From positions 79,952 to 143,951 of the forward strand of contig NZNV01000006.1 in the NCBI GenBank assembly GCA_002695025.1: a stretch of 64,000 bases of DNA, in the 5' to 3' direction. A program made the position numbers and the translations under genes. The stretch comes from Owenweeksia sp. (GTDB taxonomy: Bacteria; Bacteroidota; Bacteroidia; Flavobacteriales; Schleiferiaceae). Positions 1-8,206 of this stretch are shown here, piece by piece; position 1 is the first letter of the stretch; each line of letters begins with the position of its first letter. The notes under the pieces were generated by a model, which saw nothing but the letters and a program-made list of their open reading frames with translations, ran no database searches and had not been told where the DNA came from.

Positions 1-2
1 AT

Positions 3-683
3 ATGCGAGGTAAAGCCTTACTGGTAATGCACTCGCCCCAGGATGAAACGGTAGAGGTGATCAACGCCAGAGCTATTTATGAATCAGCCCATCATCCCAA
101 GAGTTTTGTGAGCCTGGATGGAGCGGATCACTTACTGAGTGATAAAGCAGATTCGCTTTATGCGGGAGACCTTATTGCCAGTTGGGTGCAGCGGTATTTG
201 CCGGCCATGGAAACCCCAGGCGATGAAGAGCACTCCGAAGAACAGGTGATGGCAAGGCTGGGAGAAGGCCCCTTCCTTACGGAAATACTGGCAGGACATC
301 ATCACCTGCTGGCCGATGAACCGGAGAGTGTGGGAGGGCAGGACCTGGGTCCTTCACCTTATGATCTTCTTACCGCGGGTTTGGGAGCGTGTACCGCCAT
401 GACCATTAAAATGTACAGCAATCGCAAGGAATGGGACTTACAAGAAGTTATTGTTCACCTGAACTATAACAATGATTACCTGGAAGATTGTGAAAACTGC
501 GAAAATGAAGAGCGGAAGATAGGCCGCTTTGAACGGATCATAGAGCTAAAAGGTAAGCTGGACGAGAAACAGAGAAAACGTATACTGTCCATAGCCAATA
601 AATGTCCTGTTCATAAAACACTGGAGCAGGGCATTACCATAGAAACCCGGCTGAAAGAGGTGGATGCGGAAAAGGGTGAATAA
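3..683 (+). CDS. alpha/beta hydrolase-OsmC fusion, C-terminal part
   Basis: The left window edge cuts this gene, so the ATG at 3 is unlikely to be the true start. Residues 1-70 look like the end of an alpha/beta hydrolase: a VMHSPQDETV strand carrying the acid residue, then GADHLL with the catalytic histidine. Residues 85-220 are an OsmC/Ohr-like domain with the two expected cysteines, in LGACTAMT and NKCPVHKTL. Hydrolase-OsmC fusions of this kind are known; OsmC proteins reduce organic hydroperoxides through the cysteine pair. The combined role of the fusion is not settled. Family call sure; substrate unknown. Confidence 0.9.
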   Translation: MRGKALLVMHSPQDETVEVINARAIYESAHHPKSFVSLDGADHLLSDKADSLYAGDLIASWVQRYLPAMETPGDEEHSEEQVMARLGEGPFLTEILAGHHHLLADEPESVGGQDLGPSPYDLLTAGLGACTAMTIKMYSNRKEWDLQEVIVHLNYNNDYLEDCENCENEERKIGRFERIIELKGKLDEKQRKRILSIANKCPVHKTLEQGITIETRLKEVDAEKGE

Positions 684-746
684 ACTTTTAACATTAGTTA
701 CCAGCACTTTACAAATTGGTAATATTAATTTAAGAATTAGTTAAAT

Positions 747-1436
747 TTGGAATTCACAACACACCGGCACAAAAGAAAGTTGAAACTGGTAATTTTTGAT
801 CTTCCTGCGGTTATTGATTACAGGAAAGAAGATCTCCGACCCCTTCTGCAAGAGGCCATAGAAGAGAACCTTGGGCAAAAGGTTTCCATGGAGTTTCTCC
901 GCTGGGAGGAAAACTGCTCTGGTGTGCTTCTCGATGTTTTTAAGAGAATAGCGGAACGCTTCCCCACCAATGAAGAGTTTGAAGCCATAAAGTCTTCCTT
1001 TAACATCAAACTCAGGTCGCATTTTATGAAGCGGGAAAACCTCTACGATGTGCGGCACGGTGTGCAGAGTATACTCATGCAACTGCAAACGCTACCGGAC
1101 TGGCATTACTGTATCGTATCGGATTATTGGCAGGAGCCTACGCAGTTTATATTGGAAAGTTGCGGGATATACCGCAAAAACATAGACCTCTATACGGCTG
1201 ATGATGCCCTCAGTAGTCAGGATCTTGTAAATAAGGTCATCCTCAAGCGGCAGGTGAATAAGTCTTTCCGTGAAATATTCCTCATCAGTGATCAGGCTAG
1301 CTTACCGGTAACATCCAGGCAGCCGGTACATTTCATCTCCCTCAAGATGCTCAGCCGTAATGCTCTGAATCATTTTGCCTATCCCAAATTCGCTGATCTT
1401 TTTAAACGTGTAGAACGCCTGCCCAGGGTCAACTAA
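747..1436 (+). CDS. HAD-like protein with degenerate motif I
   Basis: 229 residues. The N-terminus (KLVIFDLPAVID) resembles HAD motif I of the phosphonatase-like branch, normally DxAGT or DxDGT. The first aspartate is kept, but the glycine-threonine pair and second acid are missing. A helical cap-like region follows, then CIVSDYW (motif II-like), a lysine-rich stretch and IFLISD (motif III/IV-like). There is no early ATG: TTG at 747 or 780 is the likely start, and the next in-frame ATG is near 889. It lies between the OsmC fusion and an aldehyde dehydrogenase on the same strand. Could be a weak or inactive phosphatase. Confidence 0.72.
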   Translation: MEFTTHRHKRKLKLVIFDLPAVIDYRKEDLRPLLQEAIEENLGQKVSMEFLRWEENCSGVLLDVFKRIAERFPTNEEFEAIKSSFNIKLRSHFMKRENLYDVRHGVQSILMQLQTLPDWHYCIVSDYWQEPTQFILESCGIYRKNIDLYTADDALSSQDLVNKVILKRQVNKSFREIFLISDQASLPVTSRQPVHFISLKMLSRNALNHFAYPKFADLFKRVERLPRVN

Positions 1437-1484
1437 ATCGTTTCCTCTTGCGTTGTGAATCCGTACCTTTCTTAAAAAGTGAAG

Positions 1485-2882
1485 ATGCCGGATAACCCCA
1501 TGCCATCCTACGAACTGGTCTGTAATGCTCAAAGAACTTTCTTTGGGGCTGGACATACTTTCCCTTATGCTTTCCGTAAGGCACAACTCAAAAATCTGAA
1601 GCGGGCCGTTAAAGAATATGAGGCTGATATAGAGAAGGCCATATTTGCGGATTTCGGAAAGCCTTATATGGAAACCTATGTGACGGAAACAGGCTTCCTA
1701 TATGCCGAAATAGATGCTGCACTGGATAACCTGAAAAGCTGGATGCGTACGGAACGTGTCCAAACCCCGCTGGTATTATGGCCATCCCAAAGTAAAATAA
1801 TAAGTCAACCTAAAGGCGTTACGCTCATCATAGGCCCCTGGAACTATCCATTTCAGTTGTTGTTGGCACCCCTGGTGGCGGCTATTGCTGCCGGCAATAC
1901 TGCCGTGCTGAAACCATCTGAACTTACACCGCATACGGCCCAGGTGGTAGAAGACATTATAAGCCAAACCTTTGATCGGGAGTATATTACCGTAATACAG
2001 GGAGCGGGTACGGAAGTGTTGCCTCCCTTGATCACGAACTTCCGTTTTGACCATATATTCTTTACAGGGAGTGTTCCTGTTGGCCGGAAAATAGCTGAAA
2101 TGGCAGCTTCACAACTGAGTCCTGTAACACTGGAGCTTGGAGGTAAAAGTCCTGGGATAGTGGATGCCTCAGCGGATATTGCGGTGGCAGCCAGGCGAAT
2201 AGCCTTCGGGAAATGGATAAATGCCGGGCAAACCTGTGTTGCCCCGGACTATATTCTGGTGCACCGTTCCGTGGAAAAAGCCTTTATGGAGGCCCTGAAA
2301 AAGAACATTAATGCGTTTTATGGCCCGGATCCGCTGACGAATGATGAGGGTTATACCGGAATAATCAACAAAAAAAGATTTGAAACGCTCAAGAGTTACC
2401 TTAAGCAGGGAACGGTCATTTTTGGCGGGAAAACCGATGAGGATACACTTCGGATGGAGCCCACCCTATTAACCGATGTTCACCTGGACTCGCCTGTAAT
2501 GCAAGAGGAGATCTTCGGGCCGGTGTTGCCGGTGCTGGTGTTTAACAATATTGCTGAAGCCCGGCAAATAATCCTGAAAAATCCCAACCCTTTGGCCTTG
2601 TATGTTTTTACCGGGGATAAGGCTATAGAGCGATCATTTACCCAAGAGCTTTCTTTTGGAGGTGGAGCGATAAACAATACCGTTATGCACCTCGGTAACC
2701 CGCACCTGCCCTTTGGCGGTATAGGGAACAGTGGGTTTGGGAATTACCACGGTAAGGCAGGCTTTGATACTTTTTCGCACCAAAAGTCGGTAATGAAAAC
2801 CTCTACCTGGCCGGACCCTTCCTTTAAATATCCACCCTACAAAGGATTTGCCGGTAAATTGGTACGCTGGTTATTGCGATAA
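1485..2882 (+). CDS. aldehyde dehydrogenase, class 3 (ALDH3) type
   Basis: NAD(P)-dependent oxidation of medium- or long-chain aldehydes to acids. About 465 residues, usual for ALDH3/YwdH enzymes, which are shorter than the 500-residue ALDH1 type. Visible motifs: the cofactor strand IIGPWNYPFQ, the general base in TLELGGKSP, the nucleophile cysteine in NAGQTCVAPDY, and EEIFGPVLPV near the C-terminus. The reading frame opens with GTG at 1479; ATG at 1485 or 1500 is more likely to be used. The 3' end overlaps the convergent DUF748-like gene by 12 bases. Substrate not predictable. Confidence 0.92.
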   Translation: MPDNPMPSYELVCNAQRTFFGAGHTFPYAFRKAQLKNLKRAVKEYEADIEKAIFADFGKPYMETYVTETGFLYAEIDAALDNLKSWMRTERVQTPLVLWPSQSKIISQPKGVTLIIGPWNYPFQLLLAPLVAAIAAGNTAVLKPSELTPHTAQVVEDIISQTFDREYITVIQGAGTEVLPPLITNFRFDHIFFTGSVPVGRKIAEMAASQLSPVTLELGGKSPGIVDASADIAVAARRIAFGKWINAGQTCVAPDYILVHRSVEKAFMEALKKNINAFYGPDPLTNDEGYTGIINKKRFETLKSYLKQGTVIFGGKTDEDTLRMEPTLLTDVHLDSPVMQEEIFGPVLPVLVFNNIAEARQIILKNPNPLALYVFTGDKAIERSFTQELSFGGGAINNTVMHLGNPHLPFGGIGNSGFGNYHGKAGFDTFSHQKSVMKTSTWPDPSFKYPPYKGFAGKLVRWLLR

Positions 2883-4007
2883 TCCCTCCTTTTTAGGGTC
2901 CGTATCCTTCTTATCGGACTTTAGAAAATCAAACAATCCTTTCTTTTCATCGGCCTGCCCTTTTTCCACTGTTTCAATATTTACGGATTGGTCTACCTGG
3001 GAATTGAAAGCTTTAATAAAGGCATTGCGGAGTACATTGCCGATGGTAGGCAATAAGCCTACTTTGGAATCACGGGTGTTGCCGGAAAACGGAACTTTGG
3101 TAGCAAACTGGTCTTTCTTCTGGTTTTCAAAAAGCTCCAGCACCGTTCCTACTACAACTTCCCACACTTTACGCCAGAATGAAGTTTCCTTATTCTTCAG
3201 GTCTATTACCCGTACACCTTTCAGTATAGGCTTTACATAACCCTCGTATTCGCCATTTTTCATGGCTACCTCCGAGGAAAGATACATCTGCCCTTCTTTA
3301 AAATTAAAATACGCATAGGCCTCTGTAAAGTCCTTGAGGTAGGTGAGATCCATATGGTCCAATTGCACAGAAAGATCAAAATCTGGTGTTTGCTTGAGTG
3401 GATTGATGGCCATTTCGCAATTCAGTTTCCCGCTGCCGCTGGTGCCTGCATCCAAAATAACCCGGGAGGGTAGCAGCTCATTGCTTTCATTGACGTTACC
3501 CAAGTTGGTAGCCAGTGCCTGTATATTAAATACACCCAGGTCTACCTGGGGCTGGCTGGTATTGTCAATATAATGCACTTCCCCGTTCATGATCTGGAAA
3601 CGGTTGATCTGTAGTGGAATAAGATCTTTAACCGTCTGCACCCAGTCGTTGTCCCCACCTGCCTGAACACTTTCTCCCACTACCATAAAATTGAGGCGTG
3701 GCGACTCCAGTATAATCTCCCCTACAATGCTCCCCTTAAAAAGGGCACTCCATTGAATGGAAATATCAATGGCGGCTGTTGAGAAGAAGGGCATTTGGTT
3801 TTCTCCGTCTACCTTAACAATGTCCATTGAGTCTATACGGTAAGCCCCCCGATAAAGGTGGATGTCTACATCTTCAATGTGGCCTTTATAACCTTTCAGG
3901 TTTCCCAGTGCTTTGTTAGCGTAGTAGAGGGCTACCGGCTCCAGGGCAAAATTGAGGATTACCAAAAACAGGACGATCCCCAGTACAATTTTCCAGAATC
4001 TGCTCAT
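2871..4007 (-). CDS. DUF748/AsmA-like envelope protein
   Basis: 378 residues. One N-terminal membrane anchor (about 5-25), then a long beta-rich region typical of DUF748/AsmA-like proteins: repeated short strands, a segment starting NKALGNLKGYKGHIEDVDI, and an ESPRLNF-like motif. The C-terminal tail is charged and lysine-rich. AsmA-like proteins span the periplasm and are linked to outer-membrane lipid transport; that role is inferred here. It is the last gene of a run on this strand, 14 bases after the MscS channel gene. Family call fairly sure, function open. Confidence 0.78.
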   Translation of the reverse strand: MSRFWKIVLGIVLFLVILNFALEPVALYYANKALGNLKGYKGHIEDVDIHLYRGAYRIDSMDIVKVDGENQMPFFSTAAIDISIQWSALFKGSIVGEIILESPRLNFMVVGESVQAGGDNDWVQTVKDLIPLQINRFQIMNGEVHYIDNTSQPQVDLGVFNIQALATNLGNVNESNELLPSRVILDAGTSGSGKLNCEMAINPLKQTPDFDLSVQLDHMDLTYLKDFTEAYAYFNFKEGQMYLSSEVAMKNGEYEGYVKPILKGVRVIDLKNKETSFWRKVWEVVVGTVLELFENQKKDQFATKVPFSGNTRDSKVGLLPTIGNVLRNAFIKAFNSQVDQSVNIETVEKGQADEKKGLFDFLKSDKKDTDPKKEGLSQ

Positions 4008-4021
4008 AAGGGTGCAGGTTT

Positions 4022-4978
4022 TTACTCGTTGCTATCCCCGGAAGCATCATCTGCTTTGCCGGAAGAACCACCCAGTGTATTGCTATAAGTTTTGAAAATA
4101 TCTTTAAAGTTCACATCACCAAAATCCAGTGTGCGTATGGGGAATGGAATGCTAATGCCGTTTTCATCAAAGGCTTGTTTAATGGCAATAATACCTTTGT
4201 CCACCATATCCCGGTACTCAAATTGCTTGTTGGTAAACGTCATCCAATAACGGATGGTAAAATTGATGGAACTGTCGCCAAACTCGGTGTAAAAAATGGT
4301 AACATCACCTTGTATACCTTCAATTTTTTCAACGGCTTCTTTGGCTACTTTTTTGGCAAACGGCAGGTCCTGGCCATAAGTAACACCTACTTCGAGGTCA
4401 ATTCTCCTTTTACCCAGTACCGAGTAATTGATGATGGGTTTTTTAAAGACCTCCGCATTGGGTATCATCACCAACTGACCTTGTAAAGTCTCAATTTGTG
4501 TAGTACGCAGGTGAATACTTACCACCTTTCCAAAAAAATCGTTGGTTTCAATGAGGTCATTTACCTGGAAGGGCCTCCGGATGCTCATCATAGTACCGGC
4601 AATAAAGTTGGAGGCAATATCCTGGAAGGCAAAACCCAGGGCCAATCCAATAACGCCAGCTCCGGCAAGCAGTGAGGTTACGGCCCCATCCAGCTCCAGC
4701 ACAGAAAGTGCAATGAAGGTGCCCAGGGCTAATATGATAATATAAAGGATGCTGCTGATCAGCTTTCTCAGGCTGAGGTTGTCCGTGATCTTACCTGTAA
4801 GGCGGTAAACCACTTTTTTAAGAAGCTTGCCAATACCGGCAAATACCAACAGGATAATTATGGAAATAACCAGGTTAGGCAGCATTTTCACCGCCAGTTC
4901 CAGCCAGGTTTCCATTTTTTCGGTCAGGAGATCATAAGCCTTATTGATGCCAAAGTCAATACTTGCCAGACTTTTCAT
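4022..4978 (-). CDS. MscS-family mechanosensitive channel
   Basis: 318 residues, inner membrane. Three predicted membrane segments (about 30-52, 68-90 and 95-125); the last is the glycine/alanine-rich pore helix with SLLAGAGVIGLALGFAFQD, followed by the NFIAG and RRPFQVND signature of the MscS beta domain. The C-terminal alpha/beta cage follows and ends in an acidic/serine tail. Opens under membrane tension and releases solutes during hypo-osmotic shock. It sits between a small coiled-coil gene (18 bases upstream) and the DUF748-like gene (14 bases downstream), so co-transcription is likely. Confidence 0.95.
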   Translation of the reverse strand: MKSLASIDFGINKAYDLLTEKMETWLELAVKMLPNLVISIIILLVFAGIGKLLKKVVYRLTGKITDNLSLRKLISSILYIIILALGTFIALSVLELDGAVTSLLAGAGVIGLALGFAFQDIASNFIAGTMMSIRRPFQVNDLIETNDFFGKVVSIHLRTTQIETLQGQLVMIPNAEVFKKPIINYSVLGKRRIDLEVGVTYGQDLPFAKKVAKEAVEKIEGIQGDVTIFYTEFGDSSINFTIRYWMTFTNKQFEYRDMVDKGIIAIKQAFDENGISIPFPIRTLDFGDVNFKDIFKTYSNTLGGSSGKADDASGDSNE

Positions 4979-4996
4979 TTTTGAAAGCGCTAAAGT

Positions 4997-5317
4997 TTAT
5001 TCTTTTGGGTCGCCCTCTGCGGTTTCTGCAGCGGATGCATTCATTTTTTGGGTCAGTATTTCACTGATAAAGTCAATGCCCATATTAATGGCCATGTTCT
5101 TTACCCTTTCCTTGGGGCTTATGCCTGCTTCTCCGCTTTTTCGTACTATGTCCATCACCGTTTGAAAAGCGTGTATTCCGGATTCAATGGTGGAAATACC
5201 GTGTTTCATTACCTCCACATCGGCCAGGAGTTTTTGCTTTTGAATCTCCTTTTCGAGCCGAAGTTCACGGATGTAGGCATCCAACTGTCGTTTATTCTTT
5301 ATGCTCTTCTTTCTCAC
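4997..5317 (-). CDS. small coiled-coil protein of unknown function
   Basis: About 107 residues from the GTG at 5317; the ATG at 5368 would overlap the upstream gene by 77 bases. The first half is strongly charged and helical (lysine, arginine, glutamate), consistent with a short coiled coil. The second half has an amphipathic stretch around MAINMGIDFISEIL and an acidic tail. I do not recognise the family. It lies between the holin-like protein and MscS, overlapping the former, so it is probably translated with it. A cytoplasmic partner of the envelope proteins around it is possible but not shown. Confidence 0.65.
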   Translation of the reverse strand: MRKKSIKNKRQLDAYIRELRLEKEIQKQKLLADVEVMKHGISTIESGIHAFQTVMDIVRKSGEAGISPKERVKNMAINMGIDFISEILTQKMNASAAETAEGDPKE

Positions 5318-5660
5318 GGAGGTGTTTGAATATATGCTTAACAGCAGTATTGATAAAGGGTTTTTCAAGAAGGTGTTTTCGGAAAATCACCATGATGATA
5401 AAGAGGAGAATATAACCCAGTGAAGTTACGCCAAACCCCAACAGGTAACTGCCAAATACCTTAGAGAGGTAGAGGCCGGCAAAAATGCCGATAAGAGAAG
5501 TGGAAATACAACCGAAAACCAGAAGAAATACAAAGGTGAAAAGGCTGCCAATTATTTTGCTGCCTTCTTCAATAGCCTCGTATTTAGCATGTTCCACCTC
5601 AAGTTTTACATATTGTTTGAGGTGTTCGGTTAGTTGTTTGATATGTTTGGAAAGGTCCAT
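5292..5660 (-). CDS. holin-like membrane protein (DUF1469 / Holin-X type)
   Basis: About 122 residues from the ATG at 5660; an earlier ATG at 5672 falls inside a hairpin and is less likely. A charged N-terminal helix (about 1-35) is followed by two hydrophobic segments with small loops (about 40-68 and 72-95) and a basic C-terminal tail. This is the layout of the Actinobacterial holin-X/DUF1469 family, common next to YtxH genes in Bacteroidota and usually not phage-derived. The role is unknown, probably envelope related. Confidence 0.75.
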   Translation of the reverse strand: MDLSKHIKQLTEHLKQYVKLEVEHAKYEAIEEGSKIIGSLFTFVFLLVFGCISTSLIGIFAGLYLSKVFGSYLLGFGVTSLGYILLFIIMVIFRKHLLEKPFINTAVKHIFKHLREKEEHKE

Positions 5661-5671
5661 GGTATAAAACA

Positions 5672-5695
5672 AATGCCGGCTGAAAGGCCGGCATT
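5672..5695 (-). terminator. intra-operon hairpin
   Basis: Perfect 9-base arms AATGCCGGC / GCCGGCATT (5672-5680 and 5687-5695) around a 6-base loop, between the YtxH gene and the holin-like gene. On the minus strand a short T-rich stretch follows, so it may partly terminate or process the message, lowering output of the downstream membrane genes relative to Dps and YtxH. Confidence 0.6.
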
Positions 5696-5714
5696 AAAAA
5701 CTTTTCATAAGCCC

Positions 5715-5951
5715 TTAGGCTTTTACACTACCATTTTTGATCACTCTTTCGGCAGATTCTTTCACTTCCTTAAGAGAGGCAATGGTTTTGTTGGCGGCAT
5801 CATTGATAGCGTCTTTAGCTTCATTAGCCTTATCACCCAAAAGATTACGGGTATCCTTTCCACTTGCAGGGGCCAGGAGTATTCCGGCAGCGAAACCTAC
5901 CGCTGCGCCAACAAGGGTTCCCAAAATTACATTTCCTGATTGCTTACTCAT
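5715..5951 (-). CDS. YtxH-domain protein
   Basis: 78 residues. The glycine/alanine-rich N-terminal membrane segment (ILGTLVGAAVGFAAGILLAP) followed by SGKDTR is the YtxH signature; the rest is a charged amphipathic helix. YtxH proteins are small membrane proteins seen in general-stress operons (the Bacillus relative belongs to the SigB regulon). Here it lies in a same-strand run with Dps, which supports a stress role, but no biochemical function is known. Confidence 0.85.
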   Translation of the reverse strand: MSKQSGNVILGTLVGAAVGFAAGILLAPASGKDTRNLLGDKANEAKDAINDAANKTIASLKEVKESAERVIKNGSVKA

Positions 5952-5986
5952 TTTGATATTGTATTTAAGATTAACGAAAAATTTAG

Positions 5987-6328
5987 TTAGTATTTTTTAT
6001 TCAAACTACTCTTTGAATCTACATTCTGCAAAAAACGGTCAACGGTTTCGTCAGCATTTTCTCCAAAGGGTGTTTTCAAAATCCCTTTATTTCCATCTTC
6101 AGCTTCTAATCCTATAACCATCAGAGACTGTGAATTGTTCTCACGATCTACGATGCGATGCAACTCTATGATAGAAATTTTATCAGAGCTGTATTCACGG
6201 TTATCGGCATCATGGATGGTGTGTTCATCCTTAACCGAAAATTTTTCCTTAAAGCCTTTCTTTTCGAGGTCTCTTTCAACCTGGCTTACGGAAGAATAAG
6301 GGTCTTTTCTGGGGCTATTTAATTCCAT
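5987..6328 (-). CDS. hypothetical protein
   Basis: 113 residues, hydrophilic, with no signal peptide or membrane segment. It has a lysine/glutamate-rich first half and a beta-like middle (KISIIELHRIVDRENN, then LMVIGLEAEDGNKGIL). I do not recognise the family. It starts 6 bases after the stop of the coiled-coil lipoprotein and is followed 35 bases later by ytxH, so it belongs to the Dps-led run. Coding is supported by the tight packing; function unknown. Confidence 0.68.
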   Translation of the reverse strand: MELNSPRKDPYSSVSQVERDLEKKGFKEKFSVKDEHTIHDADNREYSSDKISIIELHRIVDRENNSQSLMVIGLEAEDGNKGILKTPFGENADETVDRFLQNVDSKSSLNKKY

Positions 6329-6334
6329 AACTGA

Positions 6335-6808
6335 TTATTCAACATAAACTTCAAACCACTCTTTGATCTCTTCATCAATCTGCTTCATTTCATCTTCTAG
6401 CTGCTCCAGTCCACTTTTTGCAGATATTTTCATCTTTTCATAGGATGCACCGGATTTCTCTTTCAGAGAGTCCAGCCGCATTTCCAGGTCCCCACGCAAA
6501 CGCTCAAGATCGGTTTGCAATTCTCTTGATTTTTCAAGCGCCTGCCCGTTAAGTTCCTCCGCCTCGTTTACGGTTTTATCGTGCAGTTTGTTCAGCCTGT
6601 CCTTAACGTAAGATAAGTTTTCATTAAGGCGATTTTTCAGTTCAATACGGCTGGTTTCGGAGAAAGCTTCGGAAGAAGAATTCACATCTCCAGCGGTACT
6701 TTGTGTGTATTCCTGCTGAGAATTAGTATTCCCGAACTCATTCGTACACGCCAAGCCAAGGCTTGTAATGATTAAGATGTTAAAAAAGGTTTTGATTTTA
6801 AAAAACAT
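6335..6808 (-). CDS. coiled-coil lipoprotein
   Basis: 157 residues. The signal peptide ends in a lipobox (SLGLAC), predicting a lipid-anchored envelope protein. After a Ser/Thr-rich linker, residues 50-150 form long charged helices with heptad-like spacing (ELKNRLNENLSYVKDRL, ELQTDLERLRGDLEMRL). This resembles small coiled-coil stress proteins of the sll1863 type. The gene lies 11 bases after dps and 6 bases before the hypothetical gene. Probably an envelope stress protein; binding partner unknown. Confidence 0.75.
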   Translation of the reverse strand: MFFKIKTFFNILIITSLGLACTNEFGNTNSQQEYTQSTAGDVNSSSEAFSETSRIELKNRLNENLSYVKDRLNKLHDKTVNEAEELNGQALEKSRELQTDLERLRGDLEMRLDSLKEKSGASYEKMKISAKSGLEQLEDEMKQIDEEIKEWFEVYVE

Positions 6809-6819
6809 GGTAATTAATT

Positions 6820-7341
6820 TTACCTCTCAATGAAACTGCGCAGCATCCAGGCGGCTTTTTCATGAATGGTTAATCGTGACACCATCATGTCAACGGTCAC
6901 TTCATCACTGATTTCATCCGCTGTTTTGAGCGTTTCACGGAGTTTTAAAATTAGACTTTCGTGAGTTTCAAGTAAATCTGCTGACATTTCCAGGTCAGAC
7001 AATCCACTTTTGGCTTCCTTTACATTACTGATCTTTTGAAAGATGCTGAAAGTTCCGGGAGCCTCAAATCCTAAAGCCCTGATTCTTTCGGCAATGTCAT
7101 CGATAGCCTCAAACAGCTCGGTGTACTGCTGTTCAGTCAGGTCATGCAATGATTTAAAAAGAGTTCCTTTAACATTCCAGTGATAGTAATGTGTTTTAAG
7201 CATCAGCAGATAGCTGTCTGCTAAGACTTCGGAGAGTTTATCCGCAACACTTTTACGATCATTCTCTTCGAGCCCGGTGTGGAGCTCAATTTTCCGGTGA
7301 GAATTTGGAAATTTCACTTCTTTTAATTCTACTTTTTCCAT
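6820..7341 (-). CDS. dps: Dps-family ferritin-like protein
   Basis: 173 residues. Shows the Dps ferroxidase signature: THYYHWNVKG with the metal-binding histidine, then LHDLTEQQYTELFEAIDDIAERI with the acidic ligands contributed across the dimer interface. Dps forms a 12-subunit shell that oxidises ferrous iron with hydrogen peroxide, and some members coat DNA. The N-terminus is short and lysine-rich. It is the first gene of a minus-strand run with YtxH, holin-like, MscS and AsmA-like genes, suggesting co-expression under stress. Family call firm; whether it binds DNA cannot be told. Confidence 0.93.
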   Translation of the reverse strand: MEKVELKEVKFPNSHRKIELHTGLEENDRKSVADKLSEVLADSYLLMLKTHYYHWNVKGTLFKSLHDLTEQQYTELFEAIDDIAERIRALGFEAPGTFSIFQKISNVKEAKSGLSDLEMSADLLETHESLILKLRETLKTADEISDEVTVDMMVSRLTIHEKAAWMLRSFIER

Positions 7342-7545
7342 TTGAGCAAGTTTAAATTCAATTCAGGTGTTAGTGTTAGCGATATTATTTGGTAAGTAAT
7401 GCTTCCCTTTATAGCAGAACCGTGCCGGAAAAAAGGGTTGAATTTATAAGAATCTGAAAATTAGACAGTTGATTTAAAAAGTGGAATGCTGTTTAAACTA
7501 TATGCCCTTCATTTTATTTCTTTTTGAAAGGAAGCTTTTTTCAAA

Positions 7546-7821
7546 ATGGAAAAGACCGCTTATATACTACATATCCGTGGAAAGGTCCAGGGTGTTTTTT
7601 ATCGCAAAAGTACCCGGGAAACCGCTGAACGCTTGGGTTTGACCGGCTGGGTGCGCAATGAACCTGATGGTGCCGTAACCGCTGAAGCCGAAGGCCCGGA
7701 AGAGCAGCTTCAGGAATTTATAGCCTGGTGTAAGCAGGGCCCTCCCGCAGCGCGCGTGCAGGATGTAGAGGTAAAAGACTCTGTGGTTAAGGGGTATTCC
7801 TCTTTTGAGGTTATCCGGTAG
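7546..7821 (+). CDS. acyP: acylphosphatase
   Basis: 91 residues, the normal length. Hydrolyses acyl phosphates such as acetyl or carbamoyl phosphate. The signature GKVQGVFYRKSTRE carries the phosphate-binding arginine; the catalytic asparagine is in GWVRNEPDGAV. ATG at 7546 fits the family start. It precedes rbfA by 25 bases, so the two may be co-transcribed, though the roles are unrelated. Confidence 0.95.
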   Translation: MEKTAYILHIRGKVQGVFYRKSTRETAERLGLTGWVRNEPDGAVTAEAEGPEEQLQEFIAWCKQGPPAARVQDVEVKDSVVKGYSSFEVIR

Positions 7822-7846
7822 TGTCCGCTTTTGTAGATTTGCAGTA

Positions 7847-8206
7847 ATGGATTCAAATCGATTAAAAAAGGTAAACCGGCTTTTGCAGCAGGACCTTGCC
7901 GAGGTGCTTCGCGGTATTGCTCAGCAACATTTTAAAGGTGTATTGATCACGGTATCTATTGTTAAGGTTACCCCGGATCTTGGCCTGGCACGTATTGCCC
8001 TGAGCGTTTTTCCCGCTACCTCCCAGGATGAGATTATGAAGTGGATACGTGAGCAAAAAGGCTATATCAAAGATCAGTTGGTACACCGCCTTAAAGGACA
8101 ATTGCGGGTAATGCCCGATCTTGAATTTTTTCTGGATGACAGCCTAGACTACAGGGACAATATAGATCGTCTCCTAAGGGGCGAGGGTGAAAGTCCGATC
8201 AATTGA
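7847..8206 (+). CDS. rbfA: ribosome-binding factor A
   Basis: About 119 residues from the ATG at 7847, which fits the family better than an upstream in-frame start at 7805 that overlaps acyP. RbfA is a single KH-like domain that binds the pre-30S subunit and helps late 16S rRNA maturation, mainly in cold. Visible: NRLLQQDLAEVLRG, the ITVSIVKVTPDLGLARI strand region, and the C-terminal PDLEFFLDDSLDY motif. The stop overlaps the TTG start of the next permease gene, suggesting translational coupling. Confidence 0.93.
   Translation: MDSNRLKKVNRLLQQDLAEVLRGIAQQHFKGVLITVSIVKVTPDLGLARIALSVFPATSQDEIMKWIREQKGYIKDQLVHRLKGQLRVMPDLEFFLDDSLDYRDNIDRLLRGEGESPIN

Noticed and set aside
191..200. possible CRISPR or phage content
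   Set aside because: No repeat-spacer array, integrase, capsid or tail gene seen; the holin-like gene at 5292 belongs to a family common in bacterial chromosomes.
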